Assembly (NCBI GenBank): GCA_013360445.1
Contig: JABWBP010000067.1
Span: 1 to 64,000 of the forward strand
Direction of reading: 5' to 3'
Length of the DNA: 64,000 nucleotides
Source of the DNA: Calditrichaceae bacterium
GTDB lineage: Bacteria; Calditrichota; Calditrichia; RBG-13-44-9; J075
How positions within the stretch are numbered: position 1 is the first letter of the stretch; each line of letters opens with the position of its first letter. Below the pieces are notes generated by a model, which was not told the DNA's origin, ran no database searches, and worked only from the letters and a program-made list of their open reading frames with translations. The position numbers and the translations under genes were made by a program. Shown piece after piece: positions 8,001 to 16,340 of the stretch.

Positions 8001-10067
8001 ATGCAACGATTAATTAGAACCCTGACGCTGGTTGCGCTCACATCGCTGTTTATCTGCGGGGCGGTAACTGCCGCCGAACCGTTAAGCCCGGAAGATTTGT
8101 TAGCCCTGAAGCAGGTTACCAGCGCCCGCATCAGCCCGGACGGCCAGTGGATTGCCTACACCGTGGAGGTTCCCCGGCGGGCGGATGAAAAACCGGGCGA
8201 GGCCTACAGCGAACTTTACGCCGTATCGGTCAAAACCGGGGAGATCAAAACCCTGTTAACCGGGGCAATAGAAGCGAAATCCATCGCCTGGAGGCCGGAC
8301 GGCTCCGTGATCGCTTTTCTATTCGAGAAAGATGGTGAAATCGCCCAGCTACGGACGATCCCGGCGAGCGGAGGCGAAGCCCGGCAGGTTACCGATTCGG
8401 AAAGCAAAGTCACCGATTTTCGCTGGCATCCCGCGCAAAACAAAATCGTTTACCTCGCCGAGACTCCCAAAACTGAGCGGGAAAAGGCCTTGAAAGCGAA
8501 GGGCTACCAGTTTGAGTTCTACGAAGAGAATCTTAAACACAAAAACCTCTACCTGATTGATTTGGACGATCCGAATGTCGGCGGCCGGAGAACCCAACTG
8601 ACCGAGGGCCGGACGGTCTGGTCGTTCGAATTCTCCCCCGACGGCAATGCCATCGCCGCCTCCATTACCGAGAAAAACCTCATCGACCAGTGGTACGCCT
8701 TCCGGAAAATTCATCTTCTCGATTTAAAAACCGGCGCCCTGCGCCAACTGACCAACAACCCCGGGAAGTTAGGGAATTTCGCATTCAGCCCCGACGGGGC
8801 GTACCTGGCCTACGCCGCCGCCAAAGATCAAAAAGATAACCAGGTCAGCCAGGTTTTTGTCATTCCGGCGGGCGGGGGGGACGCCCGGAACCTGACCCCG
8901 ACGGATTTTCCCGGCCACGTAAACTGGGTGGGCTGGAAGGATAAGAATACTGTGGCTTACCGCTCCAATGAGGGGGTCAACACCACCCTCAGCACGGTCG
9001 GCGTTGCCGGGGGCGACCGGAAAGTGATCTTGAATTCCGCCGATGCCGGCATCGTCTTTGAAGCGCCCGATTTCACCCGGGCCTTCAATAATTTTGCCCT
9101 GGTCGGGAATTCCCCCGCCTTCCCCGGTGAAGTTTATTACTGGAACGGCGGCAAAGAACTGAAGCGCCTTACCGTCTCCAATCCCTGGTTAACGGAAAGG
9201 AAATTAGGCAAACAGGAGGCCATCCGCTATCTTGCCCGCGACGGGCAGGAAATCGAGGGATTGCTGATCTATCCCGTGGATTATCAGCCGGAGCAGCAAT
9301 ATCCGCTGGTGGTGATCGTGCATGGCGGGCCGGAGAGCAATTTTTCCAATGAATGGATTACCCGCTACTCCGAGCCGGGACAGGTGCTGGCGGGGAAAGG
9401 ATACGCGGTATTCTTTCCCAATTACCGCGCCAGCACCGGGTACGGGGTGGAATTTGCCCTCCAGGGATACGGCGATCCCGCCGGCAAAGAGTTCGACGAC
9501 ATCGCCGACGGCCTCGACTACCTCATTCAGCAAGGGATTGCCGACCGCAGCCGGGTGGGCGTGGGCGGCGGATCTTACGGGGGTTATGCATCGGCCTGGT
9601 TTGCAACCTACTACACCCAGTTCGTCAAAGCGGTGTGCATGTTCGTGGGGGTCAGCAATCTGATCAGCAAGCGCAGCACTACCGATATTCCCTATGAAGA
9701 GCTATACGTCCATTCCGGCAAGAAACTGGAAGCGATGTGGGAGTTGAGCTTGCAACGCAGCCCCATTTATTGGGCGCAGCAGAGCAAAACCGCGGTGCTC
9801 ATCCTCGGCGGAACGGAGGATACCCGGGTGCATCCTTCCCAAAGCCTGGAATTTTACCGCCAGTTGAAAATGAATGACCATCCGGCGGTGCGGCTGGTTC
9901 AATATCCCGGGGAGAAACACGGAAACAGGAAGCAGACCAGCCGGAGGGATATGCTCTACCGGATTTTAGACTGGTATGACTGGTATGTAAAGGATGCCCG
10001 CCCCCTGGATGGCCCCCTGCCGCCCCTGGATATCAGCGCCAAATACGGGCTGGAGTTGCCGGAATGA
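8001..10067 (+). CDS. S9 family prolyl oligopeptidase/dipeptidyl peptidase
   Basis: Exported serine peptidase of 688 residues. The signal peptide MQRLIRTLTLVALTSLFICG precedes a PD40/WD40-like beta-propeller at about 30-400 (ISPDGQWIAYTVEVP; FEFSPDGNAIAAS; FAFSPDGAYLAYA) that gates the active site. The C-terminal alpha/beta hydrolase domain has the nucleophile S525 in GGGSYGGYA, the acid in GGTEDTRVHPSQS and His in YPGEKHGN. It would cleave dipeptides or short peptides in the periplasm, complementing the larger secreted proteases nearby. GAGGTAAAACC precedes the ATG. The family call is firm; the exact specificity (DPP, acylaminoacyl or oligopeptidase) cannot be told from sequence. Confidence 0.93.
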   Translation: MQRLIRTLTLVALTSLFICGAVTAAEPLSPEDLLALKQVTSARISPDGQWIAYTVEVPRRADEKPGEAYSELYAVSVKTGEIKTLLTGAIEAKSIAWRPDGSVIAFLFEKDGEIAQLRTIPASGGEARQVTDSESKVTDFRWHPAQNKIVYLAETPKTEREKALKAKGYQFEFYEENLKHKNLYLIDLDDPNVGGRRTQLTEGRTVWSFEFSPDGNAIAASITEKNLIDQWYAFRKIHLLDLKTGALRQLTNNPGKLGNFAFSPDGAYLAYAAAKDQKDNQVSQVFVIPAGGGDARNLTPTDFPGHVNWVGWKDKNTVAYRSNEGVNTTLSTVGVAGGDRKVILNSADAGIVFEAPDFTRAFNNFALVGNSPAFPGEVYYWNGGKELKRLTVSNPWLTERKLGKQEAIRYLARDGQEIEGLLIYPVDYQPEQQYPLVVIVHGGPESNFSNEWITRYSEPGQVLAGKGYAVFFPNYRASTGYGVEFALQGYGDPAGKEFDDIADGLDYLIQQGIADRSRVGVGGGSYGGYASAWFATYYTQFVKAVCMFVGVSNLISKRSTTDIPYEELYVHSGKKLEAMWELSLQRSPIYWAQQSKTAVLILGGTEDTRVHPSQSLEFYRQLKMNDHPAVRLVQYPGEKHGNRKQTSRRDMLYRILDWYDWYVKDARPLDGPLPPLDISAKYGLELPE

Positions 10068-10118
10068 AGCATTATGTTTCATACGGCGTTTTTGCCGCGC
10101 TGGCATAGAAGCGGCGTG

Positions 10119-10176
10119 AAACCTGAGGGGTGATGCGCGGCCACCCATTTTATTAGAGGCATCACCCCCCAGGTTT
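10119..10176 (+). terminator. Long hairpin after the S9 peptidase gene
   Basis: AAACCTG and GGGGTGATGC (119-136) pair with GCATCACCCC and CAGGTTT (159-176), interrupted by a bulge. It is followed by TTTATAAA, a weak T tract. Probably a terminator; it could also be a repeat-type hairpin like others in the window. Confidence 0.5.
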
Positions 10177-10304
10177 TATAAACTTCCCGGTCTCAAGCCC
10201 GATAAAAAATTTTTCAATCCTGATAATTGCCATCCGTCACTTTCCGGGGGATCAACGCCGCCTATGTTTTCAGGGACAAAATATAATTTTAACGTGCTAT
10301 TCGT

Positions 10305-12203
10305 ATGCCAGGCGATTCTATTGAAGCAAAAACCAGGTATCAAGTCGATTATGCCGGGGTCTCCCAGGGGGAGAATCGGCAGCCGGAGAATAACGGATTC
10401 CCCGCCAAACCGCTTCTTCACACCCCCAAATTAAGCGACGCCAAGGGGCAGCTTTTCATTACCGCTGCTACCCGCTCATCCCGTTCCGGGGGGCAGGACG
10501 CCGCGCAAATGGCGGCGCAGATCATTCGCGAAAATTATTATTCTTATCCCTCCAACGACATCCAATTCTGCCTCAAACGCGCCTTCGATATCGCCAATCG
10601 CCAGATTTACCTCCACGCCAAGGCGAATGGAAGCTACCGCAAGTTCAAAGCCAGCGCTTCCGCGCTGGTAGTAACCGATAGCCGGGCTTATTTCGCGCAT
10701 ATCGGGGATTGCCGGATTTACCGGATTCAAGGGGATGCCATTGAGCTGCTGACCCGCGAGCAGACCCGCAGCCCGGAACTTCCTGTTGCGGAACCCCCCC
10801 CCGCCCCGGAGAAAAAAACGCCCGCCATTCGTTTGCTGACTCGCTCCCTGGGGCTTAAGTTAGGAGTGAAGGTGGAAGTCTCGCACTCCCTGGCCGTCGG
10901 CCACGATGACCATTTCGTATTGTGCAGCAGCGATTTCAAGAACATAACCGAAGGAGAGCTAAAAGAAGTGGTGCTCTCCGCTCCGGCCCCCCAGGCCTGC
11001 GAGCAGCTTTTGAGCCTCGCCCGGCAACGGGGAGGCCGGGATGATGCGGCTATCCAGATCGTAACCATTTCCAATCCCCCTCCCGCCCCTCCCGTGGAAA
11101 TCATAGCGGAGATTCAGGAACCGGCCGCCCGGTTCAGGTTCCGGGCAGAACATCTGCTGGTATTCCTGCTGTTAGCAATCGTCGCCATGCTGCTCTACCA
11201 GCCTGTGCGCGATAACTTACTGGGGATGGCGACAAAGCGGTTGCAGCAGATTGCCGCCACCGGAAACGAGATGCTATCCGGCGAAGAAACCGAAAACCTT
11301 CTCCTTCAGCGCGGCGAGCAATATCTGGATGATGAGCAATGGGACCAGGCTCTGGAGCAATTCCAGGCAATATTGCGCATAAATGAGGAAAGTCCCGCGG
11401 CGTTGAATGGGATTGCCCTGGTTCGGGAAGCATATGAATACCGGGGGGAGCGGGCATTTCGCCAAAAAGATTGGAAAAACGCCGCATTGTACTATTCCAA
11501 ATTGGTAAATCTGAATCCCGATGAACCGCATCTGCGGCAACGGCTCGCCGAAAGCCGGAGAAATCTGGAAGTTCGCGCCAACTTAGCCGGAACGCCTGCC
11601 GCAGCCTCCAGGAACTCCGACGCGCAACCCCAGCGCCCCCCTGACAGCGATGATTTCTCATTGACCATCGTCGATGGCATTCAACGCGCCCAGTGGGAGA
11701 TGCCGGGCTTATACGAAACCGAAGATTATCGTTTGGGCGTGGGGTATATTACCTTTTTCGATAACCTGCGGATCAAAAAAGCCTTTCACCAGGGATCGTA
11801 CCTGGGATTGGAAGCGGAGGCCAGCGCCAAGGTGCTTTCCGCCAGCGGCGGCGGCAGATATGGCATCATTTTCGGACACGATGCCGAAGCACCCTCAAGC
11901 GCTAAAAACTTTTACATCTTCCTTATCGACCAGGAGGGGCAGTTTATCCTGCAGCATATCGCAGCCGACAAAGTGAAAACGTTAGTATCCGACCCGATCA
12001 AACCGGGAATTTTGAGCGCCAGCCGGGCGGTGCATCTGAAGGTGAAAAGTGTTGACAATAATATCCTCCTCTATGCCAATGGCGAATTGCTCAAAATGGT
12101 TTCCCTCCCGCAACCGGCCATAGGTGGAGTTGGAATGTATGTTGATCCCCGGATGAGTGTTGAATTTTCCCGATTTAAGATTTCACCCGCCCAATTTCGC
12201 TAA
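10305..12203 (+). CDS. Degenerate PP2C-like domain, TM helix, TPRs and lectin-like C-terminus
   Basis: Protein of 632 residues with an unusual build. Residues about 10-250 resemble PP2C/SpoIIE phosphatases: SASALVVTDSRAYFAHIGDCRIYRI and the final GGRDDAAIQIV are family hallmarks. The metal-binding DG of the first motif is replaced by FITAATRSSRSGG, and the usual SDG by CSSDF, so catalysis is doubtful. A single membrane helix (LLVFLLLAIVAMLLY) follows at about 283-300, then TPR-like repeats at about 320-410. A beta-sandwich resembling DUF1080/concanavalin-like domains (FYIFLIDQEGQF; LLYANGELLKMV) ends the protein. The start lacks a clear ribosome-binding site, so the true N-terminus is uncertain. 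Likely a membrane sensor or pseudophosphatase scaffold; the role is inferred. Confidence 0.75.
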   Translation: MPGDSIEAKTRYQVDYAGVSQGENRQPENNGFPAKPLLHTPKLSDAKGQLFITAATRSSRSGGQDAAQMAAQIIRENYYSYPSNDIQFCLKRAFDIANRQIYLHAKANGSYRKFKASASALVVTDSRAYFAHIGDCRIYRIQGDAIELLTREQTRSPELPVAEPPPAPEKKTPAIRLLTRSLGLKLGVKVEVSHSLAVGHDDHFVLCSSDFKNITEGELKEVVLSAPAPQACEQLLSLARQRGGRDDAAIQIVTISNPPPAPPVEIIAEIQEPAARFRFRAEHLLVFLLLAIVAMLLYQPVRDNLLGMATKRLQQIAATGNEMLSGEETENLLLQRGEQYLDDEQWDQALEQFQAILRINEESPAALNGIALVREAYEYRGERAFRQKDWKNAALYYSKLVNLNPDEPHLRQRLAESRRNLEVRANLAGTPAAASRNSDAQPQRPPDSDDFSLTIVDGIQRAQWEMPGLYETEDYRLGVGYITFFDNLRIKKAFHQGSYLGLEAEASAKVLSASGGGRYGIIFGHDAEAPSSAKNFYIFLIDQEGQFILQHIAADKVKTLVSDPIKPGILSASRAVHLKVKSVDNNILLYANGELLKMVSLPQPAIGGVGMYVDPRMSVEFSRFKISPAQFR

Positions 12204-12256
12204 CATTCGCATCCTTCGCTTCGCGGTCAGTTGTTGCGTGTCAATTGCTGTACGTC

Positions 12257-12392
12257 ATTTCGCTTGCCCCTTTGGGGCTGCGCGTCATTTTTACACCCGT
12301 CAATCCCAATGACGGCGAAACCCAATGACCATAAATGACGGCAAAGCCAAATGACTACAAATGACGGCGCAGCCCCAAAGGGGCAAGCGAAT
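12257..12392. repeat. 34-bp near-perfect inverted repeat plus tandem AATGACGGC units
   Basis: Arms 12257-12290 and 12359-12392 are almost exact reverse complements (core CGCTTGCCCCTTTGGGGCTG). Between them three near-copies of an AATGACGGCRAARCC unit lie about 30 bp apart. It separates two convergent genes and may help end transcription, but its size and internal repeats suggest a repeat element. Confidence 0.8.
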
Positions 12393-12416
12393 TGACGCGC
12401 AGCAAATGACAACCGT

Positions 12417-13328
12417 TCAAGCTTTCCCTCCCGAAGGGGTGAACATTTTGCGGAGCACGTGCCCGACGATATCGGGATTTTCTTTCAACCGGCGGATGGA
12501 ATAGTTTGCCCACTCTGCCCCAAATGGCACATAGACCCGCAGGCGATGCCCGGCGCTGAGGAGAATCCGGCGCAGGTTGGGGGTTACGCCTAACAGCATC
12601 TGGAATTCATAACGGTTTGTAGAGATATTGTATTTATCGAGGAACCGCAGCGCCTCCCAAACCACCTTCTCATCGTGAGTGGCAATACCGATATAGCAAT
12701 TATTGAGCAGCAATTTTTCGATGATATATGCAAAATTGTAATTGACAATCTGTTTATCCTTGTAGGCAACCTGGTAAGGCTCCACGTAAATTCCCTTGCA
12801 GATCCGCAGGTTCGGGTGGACGGGGATCAATTTGTTGATATCTGCGACGGTGCGGCGCAGGTAGGCTTGCAGCACGGTGCCGACATTCTCGAACTCCTTT
12901 CGCAGCCGCAAATAAATGTCCAGGGTATCGTTGGTGGTGGTGTGGTCTTCCATGTCGATGCGCACGAAATTGTTGTGCATCCGGGCGGTCTCCACAATGG
13001 AGCGGATGTTGCGGTAACAGAATTCTTTATCCAACTTCAGGCCCATGTGGGTCGGCTTCAGGGAGATGTTGGAATCTAACTTTTCCGCATCGATCCGTTT
13101 CAGTACCTGCTTATAAATTTCTACTGCGTGCAGGGTGTGTTCTTCAGAACGAACCTCCTCTCCCAATACGTCAATGGTGGCGCAGGCGCCTTCGCTCATC
13201 AGTTTTCGCACGGTTTTTACGGCGTCATCGAGGCGTTCTCCGGCAATGTAAGGGCGGGAAAAATACCCGATAATCGGTTTGGGGATGAACGGCAGGGTAT
13301 GGCTGATCGCCTTGTTCAACAGGTTCAT
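12417..13328 (-). CDS. Proline dehydrogenase
   Basis: FAD-dependent oxidation of proline to pyrroline-5-carboxylate, the first step of proline catabolism, in a 303-residue single-domain form (monofunctional PRODH, like PutB/FadM). The TIM-barrel signatures are present: the SLKPTHMG strand, VRIDMEDHTTT, LQAYLRRTVADI, RICKGIYVEP, IATHDEKVV, and YEFQMLLGV before RVYVPFGAEW, whose Arg contacts proline carboxylate. AAAGGAGAACGCTTC precedes the ATG at 13328. No P5C dehydrogenase lies nearby, so glutamate formation must be encoded elsewhere. Proline released by the local peptidases is a plausible substrate source. Confidence 0.93.
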   Translation of the reverse strand: MNLLNKAISHTLPFIPKPIIGYFSRPYIAGERLDDAVKTVRKLMSEGACATIDVLGEEVRSEEHTLHAVEIYKQVLKRIDAEKLDSNISLKPTHMGLKLDKEFCYRNIRSIVETARMHNNFVRIDMEDHTTTNDTLDIYLRLRKEFENVGTVLQAYLRRTVADINKLIPVHPNLRICKGIYVEPYQVAYKDKQIVNYNFAYIIEKLLLNNCYIGIATHDEKVVWEALRFLDKYNISTNRYEFQMLLGVTPNLRRILLSAGHRLRVYVPFGAEWANYSIRRLKENPDIVGHVLRKMFTPSGGKA

Positions 13329-13646
13329 GAAGCGTTCTCCTTTTCTCGAATTCGATCATACTCTGTTAGAGGTGGAACTTGGATTTTGATTCACCGGCGT
13401 GCAGCGCGGGGTATTCGCACCCGGCGTTGCACCACTTCAAGAAAATCACCCCATACAAGGATGACAATTTAGTGGATCACCTAATTTTTGTCAATTTCTT
13501 TAAAGAAAGGAGGAGAGCGGGGTTGGAGTTTCGAGTTTTGGGTTTCGAGTTTGGAGTTTCGAGGTTTGAATTGAGGGAAGTTCCGGACTCAAAGGGGGGG
13601 ATACCCCACAAGCGGCGGCGTTTTTGACGCGCACCATCCCCGCGGT
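13329..13646. other. Gap with degenerate GAGTTTCGAG tandem words
   Basis: No gene seen in this 318-bp divergent-to-tail gap. At 13524-13564 a TTTCGAGTTT-type word is repeated three to four times. The part next to 13328 should hold the promoter of the proline dehydrogenase gene, but no clear -35/-10 pair was found. Confidence 0.4.
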
Positions 13647-15674
13647 TTACCGAATCAACAGTAATTTGCGGGTCAAGGAAGAATGCCCGTCGCTGAAGCG
13701 GTAAAAATAGATCCCGCTGGGCAGAGCATTACCGGAGGTGTCTTTGCCGTCCCAGGTAAATTGATGAAAACCGGTGAAGACTCTCGGGGTCTGATGAACG
13801 TAAACCTTGCGCCCCAGCAGGTCAAAAATTTCGATTTGAACGGTAGTGGGACGCGGCGCCCCGTAGAGAATGGTGGTATTGCCATTGAACGGATTGGGGA
13901 AATTCTGGCTCAATTTGAAATAAAGCGGAATGCCGGTAAATTCTCCTTCCTCGATGCGGCGTAGTTTTTTCAGCACCCAGCGCTGCGGGTCGATCTCCAA
14001 CAGGTTGGGAAGGAAATCGGTGTGGAAGCGGAATTCCTGGGCGGGCAGGCTGTCCCAGATGGTAAGCAGGGTATCCGAACCGCTTCCCGCCAGGCGGATT
14101 TGCAGGGGCATTTTATAGGGCAGGGTGTTGAATTGCGGTTGCAGGTTCTCCTGGGAAATTTCCAGCGTGGTTTCATACCCGGCGCCGGCGGCCCCGGTTT
14201 TCCAGCGATATTCATACACCGGCCTGCCGATGCGATAGATCCACTGCTCAAAAAACCAGCTCAAATCCTGCCCGCTAACCGTTTCGCAGATTTGTTGGAA
14301 ATTCTCCGTTACGGCGTTTCCGTAAGCAAGGCCGGGCGTTGTGGCGTAGCGGTTCAGGGCGGCGAAGAAGAGCGAATCGCCTAAAACCCCGCGCAGCATG
14401 TGCAGCACCCAGGCGCCCTTTTGATACACCGTAACGCTGAAAAGGGCGCGCAGGTTGGTGGTATCCTCCACGAACAAAGCGCCTTCAAACGAGCCGATGT
14501 CGATTTCCTTCATATATTGGCGGTAGGCCGCTTCGCCGCCCCGGTATTCCTCCCACAACCCCACGCTATAGGTCGCAAACCCCTCGTTCAGCCAGATGTG
14601 CGGCCAGTTTCGCGGGGTAATGCAATCCCCAAACCACTGGTGCGCCAATTCGTGGGCGACGGCATAGTCGCCGCTATGCGAGCCGGTGATAAATTTTATA
14701 TTCAGGGTAGTAAGGGTCTGGTGCTCCATGGAAGCGCCGGCGGGAACGCTGGCCATGCCGTATTTTTCGCGGATAAAAGGGTACTCGCCAAAAATAGCGG
14801 CGAAGGCAGCGATCATCTCCCCGGTTACGCTGAAATCTTCTTGCGCAAGCTCCAACAGTTCCGGAAAAACAAAGTATTGAAGCGGCATGGAGTCCCCGGC
14901 GGCGGAGACATACCAGTCAGAAAATTCCGCGTAATCAGCGATGGCGAGAAACACCAGGTAGGTGCTGATGGGATAACGGGTTTCCCAGGAATAGGTATGA
15001 TAATTCCCCGGAAGGGAAGTAATTCCGGCAAGCACCCCGTTGGAGGCGACGACGAGGTTTTCCGGCGCGGTAACATTCAGGAAAACCGAATCCGCTTTAT
15101 CGGCGGGATCATCCTTGCAGGGCCACCAGGCGGGAGCGCCGCAGGGTTCGCTGAGGGTCCAAACGCGGGGAACGCCCTGAAAGTAACTCCAATTGAAAGC
15201 GCCCAGCCCCGCGGCCTGGGGCTGCCCGCGGTAGAAGATTTCGATGGAAAACCCCTCCCCGTTTTGCAGCGGGGCGGAAAGCTGAATATCAACGCGGTTG
15301 CCGGAACGTTGAAAATTCAAGGAGTTGCCCTGCTGCCGGATGGCCTCGATCGCCATGTTAGCGAAGAGATCGATCTCTAAATGCGACAATGGGGAGGCCA
15401 GGCTAACCCCTTCGATCAATACCGAACCTTGCAGAAGCTGCAAATCCGGGCGAACATTCAGGTTCAAGCGATAGAAGCGCACGTCGAACTGGCGCTGGGC
15501 CGGCGAGGTTGGCGTATCATGCAGGGATTGGCGCGCGGCAAATCGCGCTTTTTCCAGTTCCCGGAGGTTCTCCAGCATTTTCTGAACTTCGGAAACTTCC
15601 CGGGCGGCTAACGGCGCAGCAGCGCCCAGCAGCAGCGCGATCAAACTAAGAATGGTTAAGCAAGTTTTTTTCAC
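13647..15674 (-). CDS. Secreted M1 family aminopeptidase with sorting tail
   Basis: Zinc aminopeptidase of the gluzincin M1 family. I prefer the GTG at 15674, which gives a clean signal peptide (KKTCLTILSLIALLLGAAAP); the frame is open to a GTG at 15782, but that would overlap the upstream gene and bury the signal. The product has about 675 residues. N-terminal saddle domain, then the exopeptidase motif GASMEHQTLTTLN (a variant of GAMEN) and HELAHQWFGD with H341/H345 and E364 in WLNEGFATY as zinc ligands. The C-terminal FlgD-like sorting domain (FKLSQNFPNPFNGNTTILY ... SGIYFYRFSDG) marks it for the cell surface or release. It would trim N-terminal residues from extracellular peptides. Confidence 0.92.
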   Translation of the reverse strand: MKKTCLTILSLIALLLGAAAPLAAREVSEVQKMLENLRELEKARFAARQSLHDTPTSPAQRQFDVRFYRLNLNVRPDLQLLQGSVLIEGVSLASPLSHLEIDLFANMAIEAIRQQGNSLNFQRSGNRVDIQLSAPLQNGEGFSIEIFYRGQPQAAGLGAFNWSYFQGVPRVWTLSEPCGAPAWWPCKDDPADKADSVFLNVTAPENLVVASNGVLAGITSLPGNYHTYSWETRYPISTYLVFLAIADYAEFSDWYVSAAGDSMPLQYFVFPELLELAQEDFSVTGEMIAAFAAIFGEYPFIREKYGMASVPAGASMEHQTLTTLNIKFITGSHSGDYAVAHELAHQWFGDCITPRNWPHIWLNEGFATYSVGLWEEYRGGEAAYRQYMKEIDIGSFEGALFVEDTTNLRALFSVTVYQKGAWVLHMLRGVLGDSLFFAALNRYATTPGLAYGNAVTENFQQICETVSGQDLSWFFEQWIYRIGRPVYEYRWKTGAAGAGYETTLEISQENLQPQFNTLPYKMPLQIRLAGSGSDTLLTIWDSLPAQEFRFHTDFLPNLLEIDPQRWVLKKLRRIEEGEFTGIPLYFKLSQNFPNPFNGNTTILYGAPRPTTVQIEIFDLLGRKVYVHQTPRVFTGFHQFTWDGKDTSGNALPSGIYFYRFSDGHSSLTRKLLLIR

Positions 15675-15744
15675 GGCAATCGTGAGTATGGGATATTGCT
15701 GCGCGTAAGCCGCGTCCGGCGGCGCGCCGGATTTGATGCGCTGT

Positions 15745-16203
15745 TTAGAGAGCAGTTGTCCTGGATGCACGAAAACGCCCACTCAATTTTAAGCCATCAC
15801 GGATGTTCAGGCCCATGAGAATAAGATTCACCGACCCGGCGAGAAGCTCTGCACCCTGAACCAGGTAGAAAGTTACGCCGAATGACCCCGCCGAAGCCCA
15901 GCGGTCGAGGAGAATAGCAGCAGGAACCAATACAAGCAGCCCATTTGCAGCAATGAACGGCATTCGTTTCTTCTTGGTTTCGATCAGCCGCCCTCGCCTT
16001 GATTTCGAGAGCGCGAAGCCACTAACACCTGCGGCAATAATGGCGGGCACAAGGATAAACAGGCCCGGAGCCACGATAAGACTCTTGACGGTTGCCACAG
16101 CAGCAGGAGAACCGAAAACTTCGACCACGACCGTGGAAAGGAAGAAGGTGACGATAGTGAATGTTGCCAAAAAACCCGCCAGAAAATGAATAGTTTTCAC
16201 CAT
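15745..16203 (-). CDS. Small integral membrane protein, unknown function
   Basis: 152 residues with four predicted membrane helices at about 4-28, 36-65, 82-100 and 108-132, and a basic loop (KSRRGRLIETKKKRM) between helices two and three. AGGGAGCAAGAGAAATCACA precedes the ATG. Its stop lies 71 bp before my chosen start of the aminopeptidase on the same strand, so they may be cotranscribed. The four-helix pattern is typical of poorly characterised membrane proteins; I assign no function. Confidence 0.8.
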   Translation of the reverse strand: MVKTIHFLAGFLATFTIVTFFLSTVVVEVFGSPAAVATVKSLIVAPGLFILVPAIIAAGVSGFALSKSRRGRLIETKKKRMPFIAANGLLVLVPAAILLDRWASAGSFGVTFYLVQGAELLAGSVNLILMGLNIRDGLKLSGRFRASRTTAL

Positions 16204-16228
16204 TGTGATTTCTCTTGCTCCCTGATTT

Positions 16229-16340
16229 TATACTGTACGCAGGCATAAATTGCTGCGACTCGATGCAAAGCATCGGCAAGAGCGTTCACCCCGACCCGTC
16301 GGGGTGAACGAGTCGTAATGATGCCCTTACCTTGCATAAC
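16229..16340. repeat. Degraded copy of a TATACTG(C/T)ACGC repeat element with internal hairpin
   Basis: The left end TATACTGTACGCAGGCATAA matches the ends of the element at 54226-54344. Inside, CGTTCACCCCGAC (16283-16295) and GTCGGGGTGAACG (16298-16310) form a perfect 13-bp hairpin, flanked by CGACTCG/CGAGTCG. The right end is worn and reaches the glycosidase stop codon. Confidence 0.6.

Noticed and set aside
14400-15380. Long plus-strand frame opposite the M1 aminopeptidase
   Set aside because: Shadow of the M1 gene; no ribosome-binding site and composition of a reverse-frame translation.
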